A stretch of DNA of 64,000 nt from Notolepis coatsorum (lineage: Eukaryota > Chordata > Actinopteri > Aulopiformes > Paralepididae): NCBI GenBank assembly GCA_963971535.1, contig OZ020592.1:56169836-56233835 (forward strand). The letters are read 5' to 3'. Below the pieces are notes generated by a model. It was not told the DNA's origin, did no database searches, and saw nothing but the letters and a program-made list of their open reading frames with translations. Below, piece by piece: positions 25,201 through 32,900 of the stretch; position 1 is the first letter of the stretch, and the number at the start of each line of letters is the position of its first letter. The position numbers and the translations under genes are program-made.

Positions 25201-28200
25201 AAGGTCAGGTCTGAGTCCAAGATGACACCTAGGCTTGTAACCTCAGTCTTTACATAGGATGACAGACTCCCCAGGTTTTTACAAAGCACTTCCCTTTTCG
25301 CTTTTGGGCCGATCAATAGGATTTCGGTCTTGCTTTCGTTTAATTTTAGGAAGTTATTGTTCATCCACTTGTTTATTGCTAACAGACAATTTGTAATGGA
25401 CTGTATGGCTGTAGTGTTATTTGGTTCTGCGGAGATATATAGTTGTGTATCATCAGCATAACTATGGAAGCATACATTGTGGTCTCGAATGATGTCCCCG
25501 AGGGGCAGCATATATAGTGAGAAGAGTAATGGACCAAGGCAGCTTCCTTGTGCGACTCCAAAATTGCTGTCATGTTCCTCGGATACATTGTCTCCAAGCT
25601 TAACATAGAACCTTCTCCCCTTAATGTATGTTATGAGCCAATTTAGTACATGATCGGAAAAGCCAACCAGTCTTTCAAGACGACTGATCAAGATATTATG
25701 GTCAATCGTATCGAACGCTGCACTAAGGTCCAATAGGACAAGAATTGAGACTTTGCCAGCATCGGAGTTTAGCCTGAGGTCGCTAACTATTTTGGTAAGG
25801 GCAGTTTCAGTGCTGTGATTTGTTCTGAAACCTGATTGTAGTTCCTCCATGATGTTATTATCTTTGAGAAAGGAGTTTATTTGTACTGAGACTATCTTTT
25901 CTAATATCTTGCTGATAAATGGAAGGTTCGATATTGGCCTATAGCTTTTTAGTTCGTTTACATCTAAGTTTGTTTTCTTTAGTAGTGGTTTTACTACAGC
26001 CGTTTTAAATGCATCTGGAAAAGTGCCTGTTTGAAGAGACATATTTATGATTTCAAGGACATGATTTGAGACACTATCAAACACCCGCTTGAGAAATGCT
26101 GTTGGTATAGGATCGAGGCAGGAGGTGGCGGAATTACACTCAGAGACAATCTTACAGAGGTCAGGTAATGTAATACATGTGAATTCCCCCATAGTTATCT
26201 CAGGTGGGGTTTCACTCACAGCCAGATCTATATCAGCGGTAATGCTTGCTCTAATCAATGATATTTTTTCATTAAAGAAAACTGCGAACTCTTCACATTT
26301 TGTGGCTGATTGCTGCGGTATATGGGGGGGTGGTATGTTAATCAGCCGGTCAATGGTGGAAAAAAGTACCCTGGAGTTACCCATATTTTCTGAGATCATT
26401 TTGGAAAAATATTCCTTTCTCGCAAGTTGTATTGCCTTATTGTATGCGCCCATGGCGTCTTTGTATAAATTAAAGTGAGCTGTGAGTTTGAGTTTCCTCC
26501 ATTTTCGCTCGGCTATCCTACATTTTCTCTTGTTATCTTTAACATTGGTTTTATTTAGCCATGGAGAGATTCTATCAGTTTTTACCTTTTTAACCTTTAG
26601 AGGGGCAACAGTATCTAACACAGTTGACAAGGTGCTGTGGAAGTTTTGCACTTGCTGATTTAAGGAGGATTCACTGCATTGGTCATATGATTTCATCATA
26701 CTAGAGAATTTTGCTTCAGCTCTAGCGTCCAGAAGCCTTCTGTGAACTAGGAATTCGCTTCTGGTCTTATGTAATATTAGGCTTGTACCATAGAACACAC
26801 AATAATGGTCAGAAATTGGAATTTGTTTTACTGATATATTCTCAATGTTTAGCCCTGTTGTTATTAGTAGGTCCAGAGTGTTGCCATGTTGGTGGGTGGC
26901 CTCGTGAACATGTTGCATCAGTCCAAAACTGTCCAGTAGGTTCAGAAACTCACAACCCCTGGGGTCATCCTTTTTGTTGATATGAATGTTTAGATCTCCA
27001 TTAAGAATGATTCTATCATACCTGGTAATGCAGATCGATATGAGTTCTGAAAATTCCTGTATGAAGAGTGGCGAGTACCTTGGTGGTCGATACAATGTCA
27101 CACATATTATACACACAGACAGTGGAGCTGTTTGCAGATAGCAAGCATTTTGACTTATTGCGTGGTGGCGATGTCTCGCAGATAATACAACTACAAGTAT
27201 GATTATATAATATATATTTTATTTAAATTTTTTTTTTATATAAAATATATATATATATTTTTTTAATCAAAAAAATGTTGGCAGGTAAGAAATATGCTTG
27301 GCGGGTAGACTCTTCCCATCTACCCGCCACTGGCCGGTGAGTCAAAAAGTTAATTTCACTCCCTGCAGGCAACTACCACCCTGTTTCTATCCTTACATCC
27401 ATCTCGAAAGTCATGGAAAAAATTGTATACGAACAGGTCGAAAAGTACCTTGCGGAAAAAATCTAATCTACGAATTCCAATCTGGCTTCAGAACGTCCCA
27501 CTCCACTGACACATGCCTTCTCTATTTGAACGACCACATCAAACAAGAGGTGGACGCAGGCAAATACTGCGGCATGGTCATGCTGGACCTACAAAAGGCC
27601 TTCGACACTGTCAATCACACCATTCTGATTGACAAGCTAAAAGCAATTGGTTTTGATAGTCTATCAGTGAGCTGGATACAATCCTACCTGGAGGGGAGAG
27701 AACAGATGGTGGAGGAGGTAAACGGTACCCTATACCCCCCCCTCCCAGTGAGCTGTGGTGTTCCACAAGGAAGCATACTAGCCTAGGACCGCTACTGTTC
27801 CTAATTTATGCAAATGACAAGTCGTCAGCTTGTGACTGCAACTTGTTCCTGTTTGCGGACGACTCAGCCCTGCTGGTCTCTGACAAGAACAAGTTACAGG
27901 TTGAAAAAACCCTCAGCTCGGAAATAGGCAAAATCTGCATATGGCTCGCCGATAAACTATTATTACACAAAGCAAAACAAAGTCCATTCTCTTCGGTTCA
28001 AATAACAAACTCAGCAAGACCGACGGCTTCTCAGTTACAGTGGGTGACAATATTGTCACAAGGAAAGATGAAATTACCTACCTAGGTTCCATCCTAGAGG
28101 GCGAGGCTAATATTTCCTGTGACAAAATGGCATCCAATGTAATAAAAAAAGTCAACCAACGAACTTGATTCTTGTACCGGATCTCCTCTCTGGTAAACAA

Positions 28201-29171
28201 GAATACCCTGAAGACTCTGGCAGGAGCACTCATTCAAGGGTACTACGACTATGCTTGCACCTCATGGTACCAAAGCACCTCAAAGGCACTAAAAACCAAA
28301 TTACAAACATCTCAAAACAAACTAGTCAGACTACTGCTTGACCTGACTCCTAGAACCCACCTCACCCCTACCCACTTTATGCCACATCAATGTGGAACGC
28401 CCTACCCAAAGCTGTAAAGGAATGTGAATCACTACCCACTTTCAAAAACACTCTCAAAGAACACCTACGGGAGACTGCAATTCGAAACTGGCCCCTACAA
28501 ATGTCCTAACCCAGTTGTAGAGTAAATGACCAAGTATGGCTTTGTCAGTATTCCTGAATGTACAATGTACAATGTACCCCCCCCACCCAGTCCCACCCAA
28601 CCCCACCTATCCAACCTCCTCCAATGTACAGTTTCTAAAATGTATACATTCTTCTTTTTTGCAAATCTGGTATGTCATAAATGTATAGATGTAGCAGTAC
28701 TGTCTATCTGTATGTCATGTATGTCATATATGTTATGATGAATTGAAAATGGGGGACCCTGATGTAAACAAGACGAAAGTCTTTCTCTGGTCTGCATCCC
28801 CTTAACAATTGTATGTATTGAGCTGTACTGTACTGTACCCATTCTGCAATCTGTTAATAAAATGTTCAATCAATCAATCAGTACTACTGTACCCATTCTG
28901 CAATCTGTTAATACAATTTTCAATCAATCAGAGAAAGACTTTCGTCTTGTTTACATCAGGGTCCCCCATTTTCAATTCATCATAAAATTTCCTTTATAAC
29001 ATCTTCTAATGAACTCGTATTTTAAATACATAACATAACAAAAAACAGAGCAAGAATTCTCCACAAAAGGATTTGCTTATTTAGACAATTTTAGGCACAT
29101 TAAGTCATAGATAGATTAGATACATTACCCGGGTTCGGTAATACTAGCTTTCCACACAAGGTCGCCGCCAT
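875..29171 (-). CDS. mrpl10: MRPL10, mitochondrial large-subunit ribosomal protein L10 (uL10m), partial: exons 1-4
   Basis: This gene encodes the uL10 protein of the mitochondrial 39S subunit, the base of the L7/L12 stalk in the matrix. CDS on the minus strand is join(29171..29129, 21493..21324, 12038..11871, 1019..875), giving 175 codons plus one base. The conceptual protein begins [16 protein letters not shown] and continues with [84 protein letters not shown] and [17 protein letters not shown]. These blocks align in order with vertebrate MRPL10 as I know it. All junctions use GT-AG and the phases agree (1, 0, 0, then 1). The final exon, which should encode the C-terminal ~80 residues, is outside the window. 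Introns of 7.6, 9.3 and 10.9 kb are swollen by transposons. The gene is head-to-head with PNPO. Confidence 0.93.
1125..2067. mobile_element. TTAA-flanked non-autonomous DNA transposon
   Basis: TTAA occurs at 1121-1124 and 2068-2071. The ends are inverted: CACTTTAATCGCC on the left and, reading the other strand, CACTTTGGTCGCC on the right. The right half carries a block (CCATAGTAATGTCAATTTAG, then AGCCCTGCAAAGAAGGT) that recurs at 33530-33590, 47385-47430 and 48020-48080. No transposase frame is seen. TTAA targets are known for piggyBac and Kolobok elements; the superfamily is not proven here. Confidence 0.75.
2072..2569. other. MRPL10 intron 3, no gene seen
   Basis: Intronic sequence between two transposons. 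Short open frames occur on the minus strand, but they have no family signal and no splice context that I recognise. Confidence 0.4.
2875..3045. repeat. CT-rich low-complexity tract
   Basis: A run of CTCTCC, CCTCTC and TCTTCC words inside the hAT element. It makes several overlapping false open frames rich in Ser, Leu and Pro. Confidence 0.8.
3050..3330. repeat. ~128-bp direct duplication inside the hAT element
   Basis: The phrase GGGGGAACTAATGGGATAAC, then GGGTTGCAACAAAAGTGCAA and an (ATA)n stretch, starts near 3049 and again near 3178. A third partial start (GGGAACTAATGGGATAACTG) lies at 3312. The two full copies differ mainly in the length of the ATA run. Confidence 0.8.
3573..5260 (-). 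pseudogene. hAT-like transposase remnant with C-terminal coiled coil
   Basis: On the minus strand the frame opens after a possible acceptor (TTATAG at about 5255-5250) with [23 protein letters not shown] at about 5149 interrupts it between TVN and KFLRIF. It then runs open from there to 4120, with [18 protein letters not shown] (here FPLKFC), [29 protein letters not shown] and [10 protein letters not shown] blocks. A separate segment at 4000-3573 codes a Lys/Glu-rich coiled coil ending [15 protein letters not shown]; it contains two in-frame stops and a frameshift. CATRW followed by a large helical region is reminiscent of hAT-derived transposases, but no DDE residues can be assigned with certainty. 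It is not functional. Confidence 0.55.
5244..5560. repeat. 54-bp minisatellite, about 5.7 copies
   Basis: The unit begins TAACTGGCTCGTTATGAG and continues with GCTAACGTTGGCTAGCTA and GTACCTGGCGCTGGC. Two copies have lost one base (53 bp). The array abuts the putative 5' end of the transposase remnant inside the hAT element. Confidence 0.85.
5988..6475. other. MRPL10 intron 3, no gene seen
   Basis: AT-rich intronic DNA between the hAT element and the microsatellites. Nothing coding was found. Confidence 0.4.
6476..6749. repeat. Two (TAA/ATT)n microsatellites at LINE 3' ends
   Basis: Runs of TAA at about 6477-6575 and 6666-6748 are separated by an ATATAGCTCTTTTCTAGAAC segment that resembles LINE 3' tails. 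The second run joins the 3' untranslated region of the minus-strand L2 that follows. The false poly-Ile frame over this region is not a gene. Confidence 0.85.
7282..7671 (+). pseudogene. THAP-domain fragment, left arm
   Basis: The frame reads [16 protein letters not shown], then a TGA at 7330-7332, then [41 protein letters not shown] and [10 protein letters not shown]. This is the C2CH THAP pattern: Cys-Cys near the N terminus, NFHKLP, the invariant Trp, CSEHF, and an AVPxxF-type end. The stop within the domain and the absence of any catalytic region make it a pseudogene fragment. Confidence 0.75.
7640..7930. repeat. Short tandem repeats at the palindrome centre
   Basis: The words GCTGGCTACACAGCTTGTCG and GTGTGCTAATAGCCTC, followed by GCAAGCTAACGGTA, recur about three times and then reappear inverted. 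They form the turn of the foldback element. Confidence 0.7.
7928..8330 (-). pseudogene. THAP-domain fragment, right arm
   Basis: This is the mirror of the left-arm frame. The 108-codon stretch differs by about one residue (KLPVKE for KLPVKK). Upstream, four bases (CCGT) present in the left arm are missing (AAACTAATTTTACC here), which shifts the frame ahead of the NFHKLP block. No functional protein is expected. Confidence 0.7.
9870..11660 (-). mobile_element. LINE 3' region, interrupted by an unassigned ~1 kb insertion
   Basis: On the minus strand, 11660-11340 translates to [18 protein letters not shown], then [12 protein letters not shown] and [13 protein letters not shown]. This matches the end of jockey-group LINE reverse transcriptases (a SFxPxAIRLxN motif). 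The 3' untranslated region continues at 10300-9870 and ends in a CCCCAAGGGGATCAATA tail with a (TAAGA)n end. The same tail is on the plus strand at 54570-54625. Sequence from about 10330 to 11330 interrupts it. Confidence 0.55.
10330..11330 (+). other. LTR-like or promoter-like insertion of unknown family
   Basis: A GC-richer block stands between AT-rich ends inside the LINE at 9870-11660. It holds duplicated ATACAGCGCG and AACGGAGAAAAA words and a later AT-rich stretch. There is no open frame of note. It could be a solo LTR, but I could not find matching TG...CA ends with a target duplication, so the type is unresolved. Confidence 0.3.
11871..12038 (-). CDS. mrpl10: MRPL10 exon 3
   Basis: 168 nt, phase 0 at both ends, acceptor ACTGTCAG and donor GTAAAA. 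It encodes [36 protein letters not shown] and [20 protein letters not shown], which is the conserved core of uL10m. Confidence 0.95.
12240..13480 (-). other. Possible solo LTR or other promoter-bearing repeat, family unknown
   Basis: On the minus strand a TATAAATACGGCGCAGG motif near 13130-13115 is followed, about 870 bp on, by an AATAAATATTC polyadenylation-like signal near 12258. The arrangement resembles U3-R-U5 of a retroelement. Terminal TG/CA and target duplication could not be fixed, and there is no coding frame. The rest of MRPL10 intron 2 up to 13660 shows nothing else. Confidence 0.3.
13664..13980. repeat. 47-bp minisatellite, seven copies, cut by the LTR element
   Basis: The unit is GCTGACCAACTCAGTTACAC, then TGAAGGGAGCCTTCGTCAG and AACACTGT. 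Copy two has six extra bases. The seventh copy stops at GAAGGGAGC where the left LTR begins. The missing part (GAGCCTTCATCAGAACAC) follows the right LTR at 21206-21223. Confidence 0.9.
13981..14279 (-). repeat. 3' LTR of the minus-strand retroelement
   Basis: 299 bp, TGTGG...CCACA on either strand. On the minus strand it contains ACTATAAAGGGC (TATA-like) and, about 130 bp later, GGTTAATAAACC (polyadenylation signal), in proper U3-R order. It is identical by eye to 20907-21205. Confidence 0.85.
14280..15830. other. AT-rich part of the LTR-element interior with internal duplications
   Basis: Two related stretches contain CCGTTAACCT(G/A)GTGGTTAAT (near 14778 and 15482). Two others contain CGTGTGGCAG followed by AGTAA and TAAATAAATACATA (near 15389 and 15785). 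This suggests old segmental duplication. There is no coding frame. Confidence 0.5.
16168..16760 (-). pseudogene. C2H2 zinc-finger reading frame inside the LTR element
   Basis: A minus-strand frame, sense to the LTR element, encodes about five C2H2 fingers: [76 protein letters not shown] and [24 protein letters not shown]-type linkers (REKPYT, GEKPYK) lie between some of them. Finger two has an extended His spacing (HMKIQELH), and the last finger may be disturbed by a frameshift. The frame can be extended upstream to [17 protein letters not shown]. The region is much GC-richer than its surroundings. It may be a captured or retrocopied host gene piece. Function is unknown, and it may not be translated. 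Confidence 0.55.
17580..17720 (-). mobile_element. LINE/SINE 3' tail (L2-associated fish repeat)
   Basis: TGAGTCGCTTTGGATAAAAG and GTCAGCTAAATGATCAATG match, on the same strand pattern, the tail of the L2 at 38706-38870 (AAGCGACTTACAAGTTCTGT reversed). It lies inside the LTR element. Confidence 0.6.
17725..18930. other. LTR-element interior, no gene seen
   Basis: Mostly AT-rich, with a CCGGAAGTG word at about 18710. Short open frames on both strands lack family features. Confidence 0.4.
18935..19205 (+). mobile_element. 3'-end fragment of the LINE family seen at 22316-28870
   Basis: GCAAATCTGGTATGTCATAA, ATGGGGGACCCTGATGTAAA and CCCATTCTGCAATCTGTTAA, with an ATCAATCAATC end, match 28655-28875 closely. 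A 43-bp piece containing GGGGGACCCTGATGTAAACA is duplicated. Confidence 0.75.
19206..20906 (-). other. 5' leader region of the LTR element, no protein frame
   Basis: This stretch lies between the primer-binding-site-like string (20904 downward) and the first recognisable interior features. Read on the minus strand it has many stops and no Gag-like frame. A 100-codon frame at 19565-19867 is unrecognised. Confidence 0.4.
20907..21205 (-). repeat. 5' LTR of the minus-strand retroelement
   Basis: Identical by eye to 13981-14279. It is followed on the minus strand by AT and then TGGCGTCTACGAACTTG. Confidence 0.85.
21324..21493 (-). CDS. mrpl10: MRPL10 exon 2
   Basis: 170 nt, entering with two bases (GA) to complete a Gly codon begun in exon 1 and leaving in phase 0 at GAG before GTAAAG. 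Acceptor TTCCAATAG. It encodes [20 protein letters not shown], then [20 protein letters not shown] and [17 protein letters not shown]. Confidence 0.95.
21500..22195. other. MRPL10 intron 1, no gene seen
   Basis: AT-rich intronic DNA with a short direct repeat (CATCATGAGCATCCC, 22043-22072). Nothing coding. Confidence 0.4.
22200..22315 (-). mobile_element. Inverted LINE 3' tail with (TTGA)n microsatellite
   Basis: Eight or nine TTGA/GATT units are followed by AAAACTTTATTAACAGATTG and CAGAATGGGTACAGTACAG, the reverse complement of the LINE tail at 28800-28875. It directly abuts the plus-strand coding part of the same LINE family. Confidence 0.75.
23945..24115 (-). mobile_element. LINE 3'-tail fragment with (AAGT)n and (AAT)n ends
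   Basis: AAGTAAGTAAGT is followed by ATTTATAAAGCACCTTTCA and GCTCAAAGTGCTGTACAC. This is the common fish LINE-tail phrase also seen at 33700-33760. Confidence 0.55.
24290..24610. repeat. Tandem repeat, about four copies of a ~78-100-bp unit
   Basis: The words GGGTCCATAGTGCTTTACC or GGGTCCACAAG, then ATGGATCCATCAGTGGCC, GTGTGCGTATGTACCCGTTC and CCTCATCTAAA recur. The first interval is longer than the next ones. Confidence 0.75.
24620..27190 (-). mobile_element. L2-clade LINE, 828-codon open frame (endonuclease C-terminal part plus reverse transcriptase)
   Basis: The open frame (27116 down to 24630) starts within the endonuclease domain: [35 protein letters not shown] and [10 protein letters not shown]. 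The reverse transcriptase follows: [77 protein letters not shown] and [14 protein letters not shown], so the DLSAAFD and YADD boxes are intact. The end is [20 protein letters not shown] and [15 protein letters not shown]. These are hallmarks of the fish L2 clade. The N-terminal endonuclease part is missing (5' truncation near 27190), so it cannot mobilise itself. The long intact frame suggests recent insertion. It is nested in the hAT element and lies in MRPL10 intron 1. Confidence 0.9.
28871..28990. mobile_element. Extra LINE tail pieces, one direct and one inverted
   Basis: After the first tail (AATCAATCAATC at 28865) a second partial tail (TACCCATTCTGCAATCTGTT) is followed by the inverted phrase TTTACATCAGGGTCCCCCAT. 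Tail copies have therefore been added or rearranged at the same spot. Confidence 0.6.
29129..29171 (-). CDS. mrpl10: MRPL10 exon 1 with start codon
   Basis: ATG at 29171-29169 opens [14 protein letters not shown] plus one base of a Gly codon, then the donor GTAATG. The phase (1) fits exon 2, which begins with GA, giving [11 protein letters not shown] across the junction. The start lies in AAAATGGCGGC, a YY1-type sequence common at housekeeping starts. Confidence 0.9.
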
Positions 29172-29931
29172 TTTTTTTGCGTGAAAAGCAAACATGTGAC
29201 CCGGAAGTGGTCACTGCGCGTCGGTCATCATGACGCTTGGTGGCGTTATTTTTGTTCCTAGCCGCATTTCTCGGAGACGCTCTCTGATTGGCCGACGCCT
29301 GTTTCTACACTGGTTAAGCTTAGACACTCTTTCGTAGTTGGTTAAGGTTTAAGCTAGGAACGAGCTTAGTTAAGGTTAGAGTTTGTCTTAGAGCATGGCG
29401 ATATAACGCCAGGTAGTTTGCAGGCTGTTCGACGCGGAAATGGGCAAAGACACAGCTCGTCACGCGATTGGGCAAACATGTCAGTGGCCAATCAGAGAGC
29501 GCCAGTCAGTGGCCAATCAGAGAGCGTCTCCGAGAAATGCGGCTAGGAAAAAAAATAACGCGTCGTGGTGAAGTCATCGTTCTCAATATTTGATCTGTAC
29601 TGTAGCGATTGTAAATTTTTTTAACTGGAGTCATGGTTTCAAACACATAAGATGGGAAATAATATGTTGTAAGCACAATCAAATGTTTAAATTGAATGGA
29701 TATTCTGTGTATTGATGAAGTTACAAAACCGCCTCGCATTTATTTTGCACAATATTTAACGTAAAGTAGGAAGCGTGCTTACGTCATGTCGTCCGTCTCC
29801 TGAATCATACACTCAATAGAGGTGTATTGAGAAATATCCGTTTATTTGTTCACCTGCGGTCTCATGCCTCACTGACAGCAGGTCGTTCAGTTGTTAAGTC
29901 GCAGTCTTTTTGCACTAAGCAAACAACAGCC
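29172..29931. promoter_or_regulatory. MRPL10-PNPO shared (bidirectional) promoter region
   Basis: This 760-bp gap separates the two start codons. Seen in it: CCGGAAGTGG (ETS-type) at 29201; CCAAT boxes as GATTGG or CCAAT near 29287, 29465, 29489 and 29513; TTACGTCA (ATF/CRE-like) at 29779; and YY1-like AAAATGGCGGC over the MRPL10 start. A ~55-bp block (CCTAGCCGCATTTCTCGGAG with ACGCTCTCTGATTGGCC) is present at 29243-29292 and again inverted at about 29503-29560, so CCAAT boxes face both ways. No TATA box is obvious. Shared regulation is inference. Confidence 0.6.
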
Positions 29932-29976
29932 ATGGATCTCAGTGATATGAGGAAAAAATACAAAGGTGACGAGGAT
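29932..29976 (+). CDS. pnpo: PNPO exon 1 (coding part)
   Basis: Fifteen codons, [15 protein letters not shown], before the donor GTGAGT. The ATG has a good context (ACAGCCATGG). The frame stays open upstream for at least 35 codons (HLRSHASLTAGRSVVKSQSF...) but without an in-frame ATG, only a TTG at 29827. Confidence 0.93.
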
Positions 29977-32900
29977 GTGAGTACTGAGTTGTTTAACATG
30001 CTCGTGACCTGATTCAACCTTTGGCAAGCCCAGTCAATGCGCGTTTCTTTTGCAGATATGGAGAGATCGGTTGTTTATGTGATGCTTCTTGACAGTGTCT
30101 CTTACTACCGGGTACAGGTACTGTAGATGAGTGAGACTGGTCTGAAACTAGTTAAATTGCCCGTGAAGGCTGATTAAGAATCATCTTACTATAGATCTTA
30201 AAGGGCAACCCATTTTTTGATTATACGTATTCTTCCTGTGCCCCAGAACAGTTCAGTCAGTATTTGTGAACTGAACATGCTCTTGAGAGAGTACCCTCCA
30301 ATCGGTGATGTACTTGGGATGTAAAATCCGGGGCTCAGACCTTATGAAGCATTTATGTGAGCTATTGCACCCAAATGAGGTTTATATTCTAGCATTGCTA
30401 GAAGGTCTTAACCAGAATTCAAACATAATTTTGGGTCTGTATGAGCTCATGCAAACATTATGGCCTCATAAAGTTCTCATCAGTGGAGAAATTGTATAGC
30501 CGACTAATCAGGCTGATCGATATTGAAGGGTGACTTCACTCTACACACAGTGACCTTATAGATAATCAATTATTTATATAGCAAAGGTGACCCATGCATC
30601 CAAGTTTATGTGAGAAAATGAAAGCGCAAGTTCTATGTGCAGATTTGAATGGCTTGTAGTAGAGGATACAGTAACATTAGCAAAAATAAAACTACTTAGT
30701 GGTTTTCCACAAGGGTGAATTTATTTACCTATGCCTAAGTCTCAGAGTATTTTTCCACCCCTCTTCTACATCAACGGCAGTGTGAATGGATTCAGTAATG
30801 TAGGCTGAGATCTGATATAAAACACACACCATATACACAAAATGAGTTGAAGACCAGGACAATCGATGAGAATGCTCAACATTAGACTGGTGCAGTTGTC
30901 TTTTTTTGTTATAACTTCAAACAGGGTTCCAAAGGATCCAATTTCCATCTCAGGATAGTTGTGAAAATATAAAATAGAATTGTTCTTCTCTGAAGAACAT
31001 ATTTAGGGTGAAAACTTGAAACTTAAATTCCTATCTTAAAGGAACACTCCAACATTTTGGGAAATTCACTTATTTGCCATCTACCCTGGAGTTAGACAAG
31101 AAGATGCATACCTTTTTCTTCTCTGTGCATGCAGTAGAAGTAGTAAGACATTGGGAACTAGGCTAATGGAGGAACCTACTTCCAGTGACTGACGCTAAGC
31201 TAGGCTAACGGTGCGCGTCTTCCTACTCCTACTGCATGCACAGAGAAGAAAAAAGGTATGTATCTTCTTGTCTAACTCCAGGGTAGATGGCAAATAAGCT
31301 AATTTCCCAAAATGTTGGAGTTTTCCTTTAAAGAGGAATGCCACCCATTGTTTGAGTATACGTCTTATACAGTTCAGTCAGTATTTGTGAACATGAGTGT
31401 ACTCTCCAATATGTGATGTAATTGGGATGTAAAAACTCGGATCTGCTCCATAGATAATGCATGGGGCTCAGATTTATGAAACCATAAAATGTTTGTGTGA
31501 GCTCTTGCACCCAAATGCGGTTTATATTCTAGCATTGCTAGAAGGTCTTAACCGGAATTCAAACGTAATTTGTGTCTGTAGGAGCTCATGCAAACATTTT
31601 ATGGCCTCACAAAGTCAGAGCCGTATTCATTGTCCCCCAGATTTGACATCCCAGTTACATCACTAAAGATTCTTTACATCCCAGTTACAGTACATCACTG
31701 ATTGGAGGGTTCTCCCTCTATTCCAGCTTTAGGAGAGAGTGGTGCATGTTCACAAATACTGACCAAACTGTCCTGGGGCACAGGAAGAGCATAATTACGT
31801 GAATTTATTTATCAGACTATACAATGCATCACTGTGCCTCACTGCATCACTGAGCACAGAGCGGCAGCTCAATAGTGGCAGGAGGCCGCGACTAGCGGCC
31901 TCCAGGCTCCAAAACAGGGGGCAGCGAGCCAGCGACGGCTGCCAGACATTGACCTTGGATTAATAGGAACCCAAGGAGGACAATACACTACCTGAAGCAT
32001 ACTGCACCTTATGTGACACTGTGAATACTGTGAATATATATTTAATTTAGTTAGATAGTTAAATTATATTGACAATTGTTTACACTGCTGTTTTTTTTTT
32101 ACTACCTGTACCCCCCCCCCCTTCCCCCATGCTCAGTGTATTTTTACTGTATTTATTTCTGTATATTTTATTTCATTTTTATTCTATTTTACTCTACTCT
32201 TATCCTAGGCAACTTGATTGATTTGTGTTATTATTCTAATCCGTGACCTGTCCTGTCTAAATGTTTAAATGTTGAGCGATTTGCAGTGTCAAATTTCCCA
32301 CGGGATAATAAAAGTATTTCTATTCTATTCTATAATGACTTCCACCTTTTCCTAACCTCCATCATCATGACTAATCATGCTGATCAATATTGAAGGGCGA
32401 CTTCACTCTACACTCCACACACTGTGACCTTGTAGATTCAACTCCTCAGACCCCATCCGTATTATAGCAAAGGTGACTCACCACCCACCCATAGGTTTAT
32501 GTGAGATTGATGTGGGAATGATGTCTTTATCGAAGGGTTTGATGTGAACTGCAGTGTGTTGGTCTTCATGGTGATTATTTCATCCCCAGTGCTTTGAAGA
32601 GGATCAGCTCGTCTCACTGGATCCCATGCAGCAGTTTGAGGACTGGTTTGATCAAGCTGCAAATTGCCCTGACATTGGAGAACCAAATGCGATGTGTATC
32701 GCCACGGCAACCAAGTGAGTTATTGTTTAACTTATTTAAAGCTGCTGGTGCCTGTGGGAGTCTGTGGAAAACCTTTGTTGCATGTGATGCAGAGCTTGCT
32801 CTATTTCTGCTGGGCAGGTAAACTCACTCTTCCTGATTTCTCCGAAGTTGCCTACTGCAGCTTTAACACATCCACTGCCGGAAACGCTTTAAAACGTTAT

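Larger units (their letters stand above)
23139..27365. mobile_element. hAT-type element, 4227 bp, non-autonomous, inside the LINE
   Basis: The 8-bp duplication CAGGCAAC lies at 23131-23138 and 27366-27373. The inverted ends are CAGGGACCGAAACTAAAG and (other strand) CAGGGAGTGAAATTAACT. CAGGG ends plus an 8-bp duplication are diagnostic of hAT. The interior has no transposase. It contains CCAAT words, a LINE-tail fragment with (AAGT)n, a tandem repeat and a large L2. Confidence 0.85.
22316..28870 (+). mobile_element. LINE (jockey-group, clade unresolved), split by a hAT element
   Basis: The left piece (22316-23138) codes [40 protein letters not shown] and [19 protein letters not shown]. The right piece (27374-28870) codes [49 protein letters not shown] and [14 protein letters not shown], so the FADD-type catalytic box is present. 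Frame is broken by a run of nine A near 22605, a 4-base CTAG/CCTAG duplication near 27780 and other lesions. The 3' tail ends near 28870. The two pieces join exactly once the 23139-27365 element and one 8-bp copy are removed. Confidence 0.8.
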
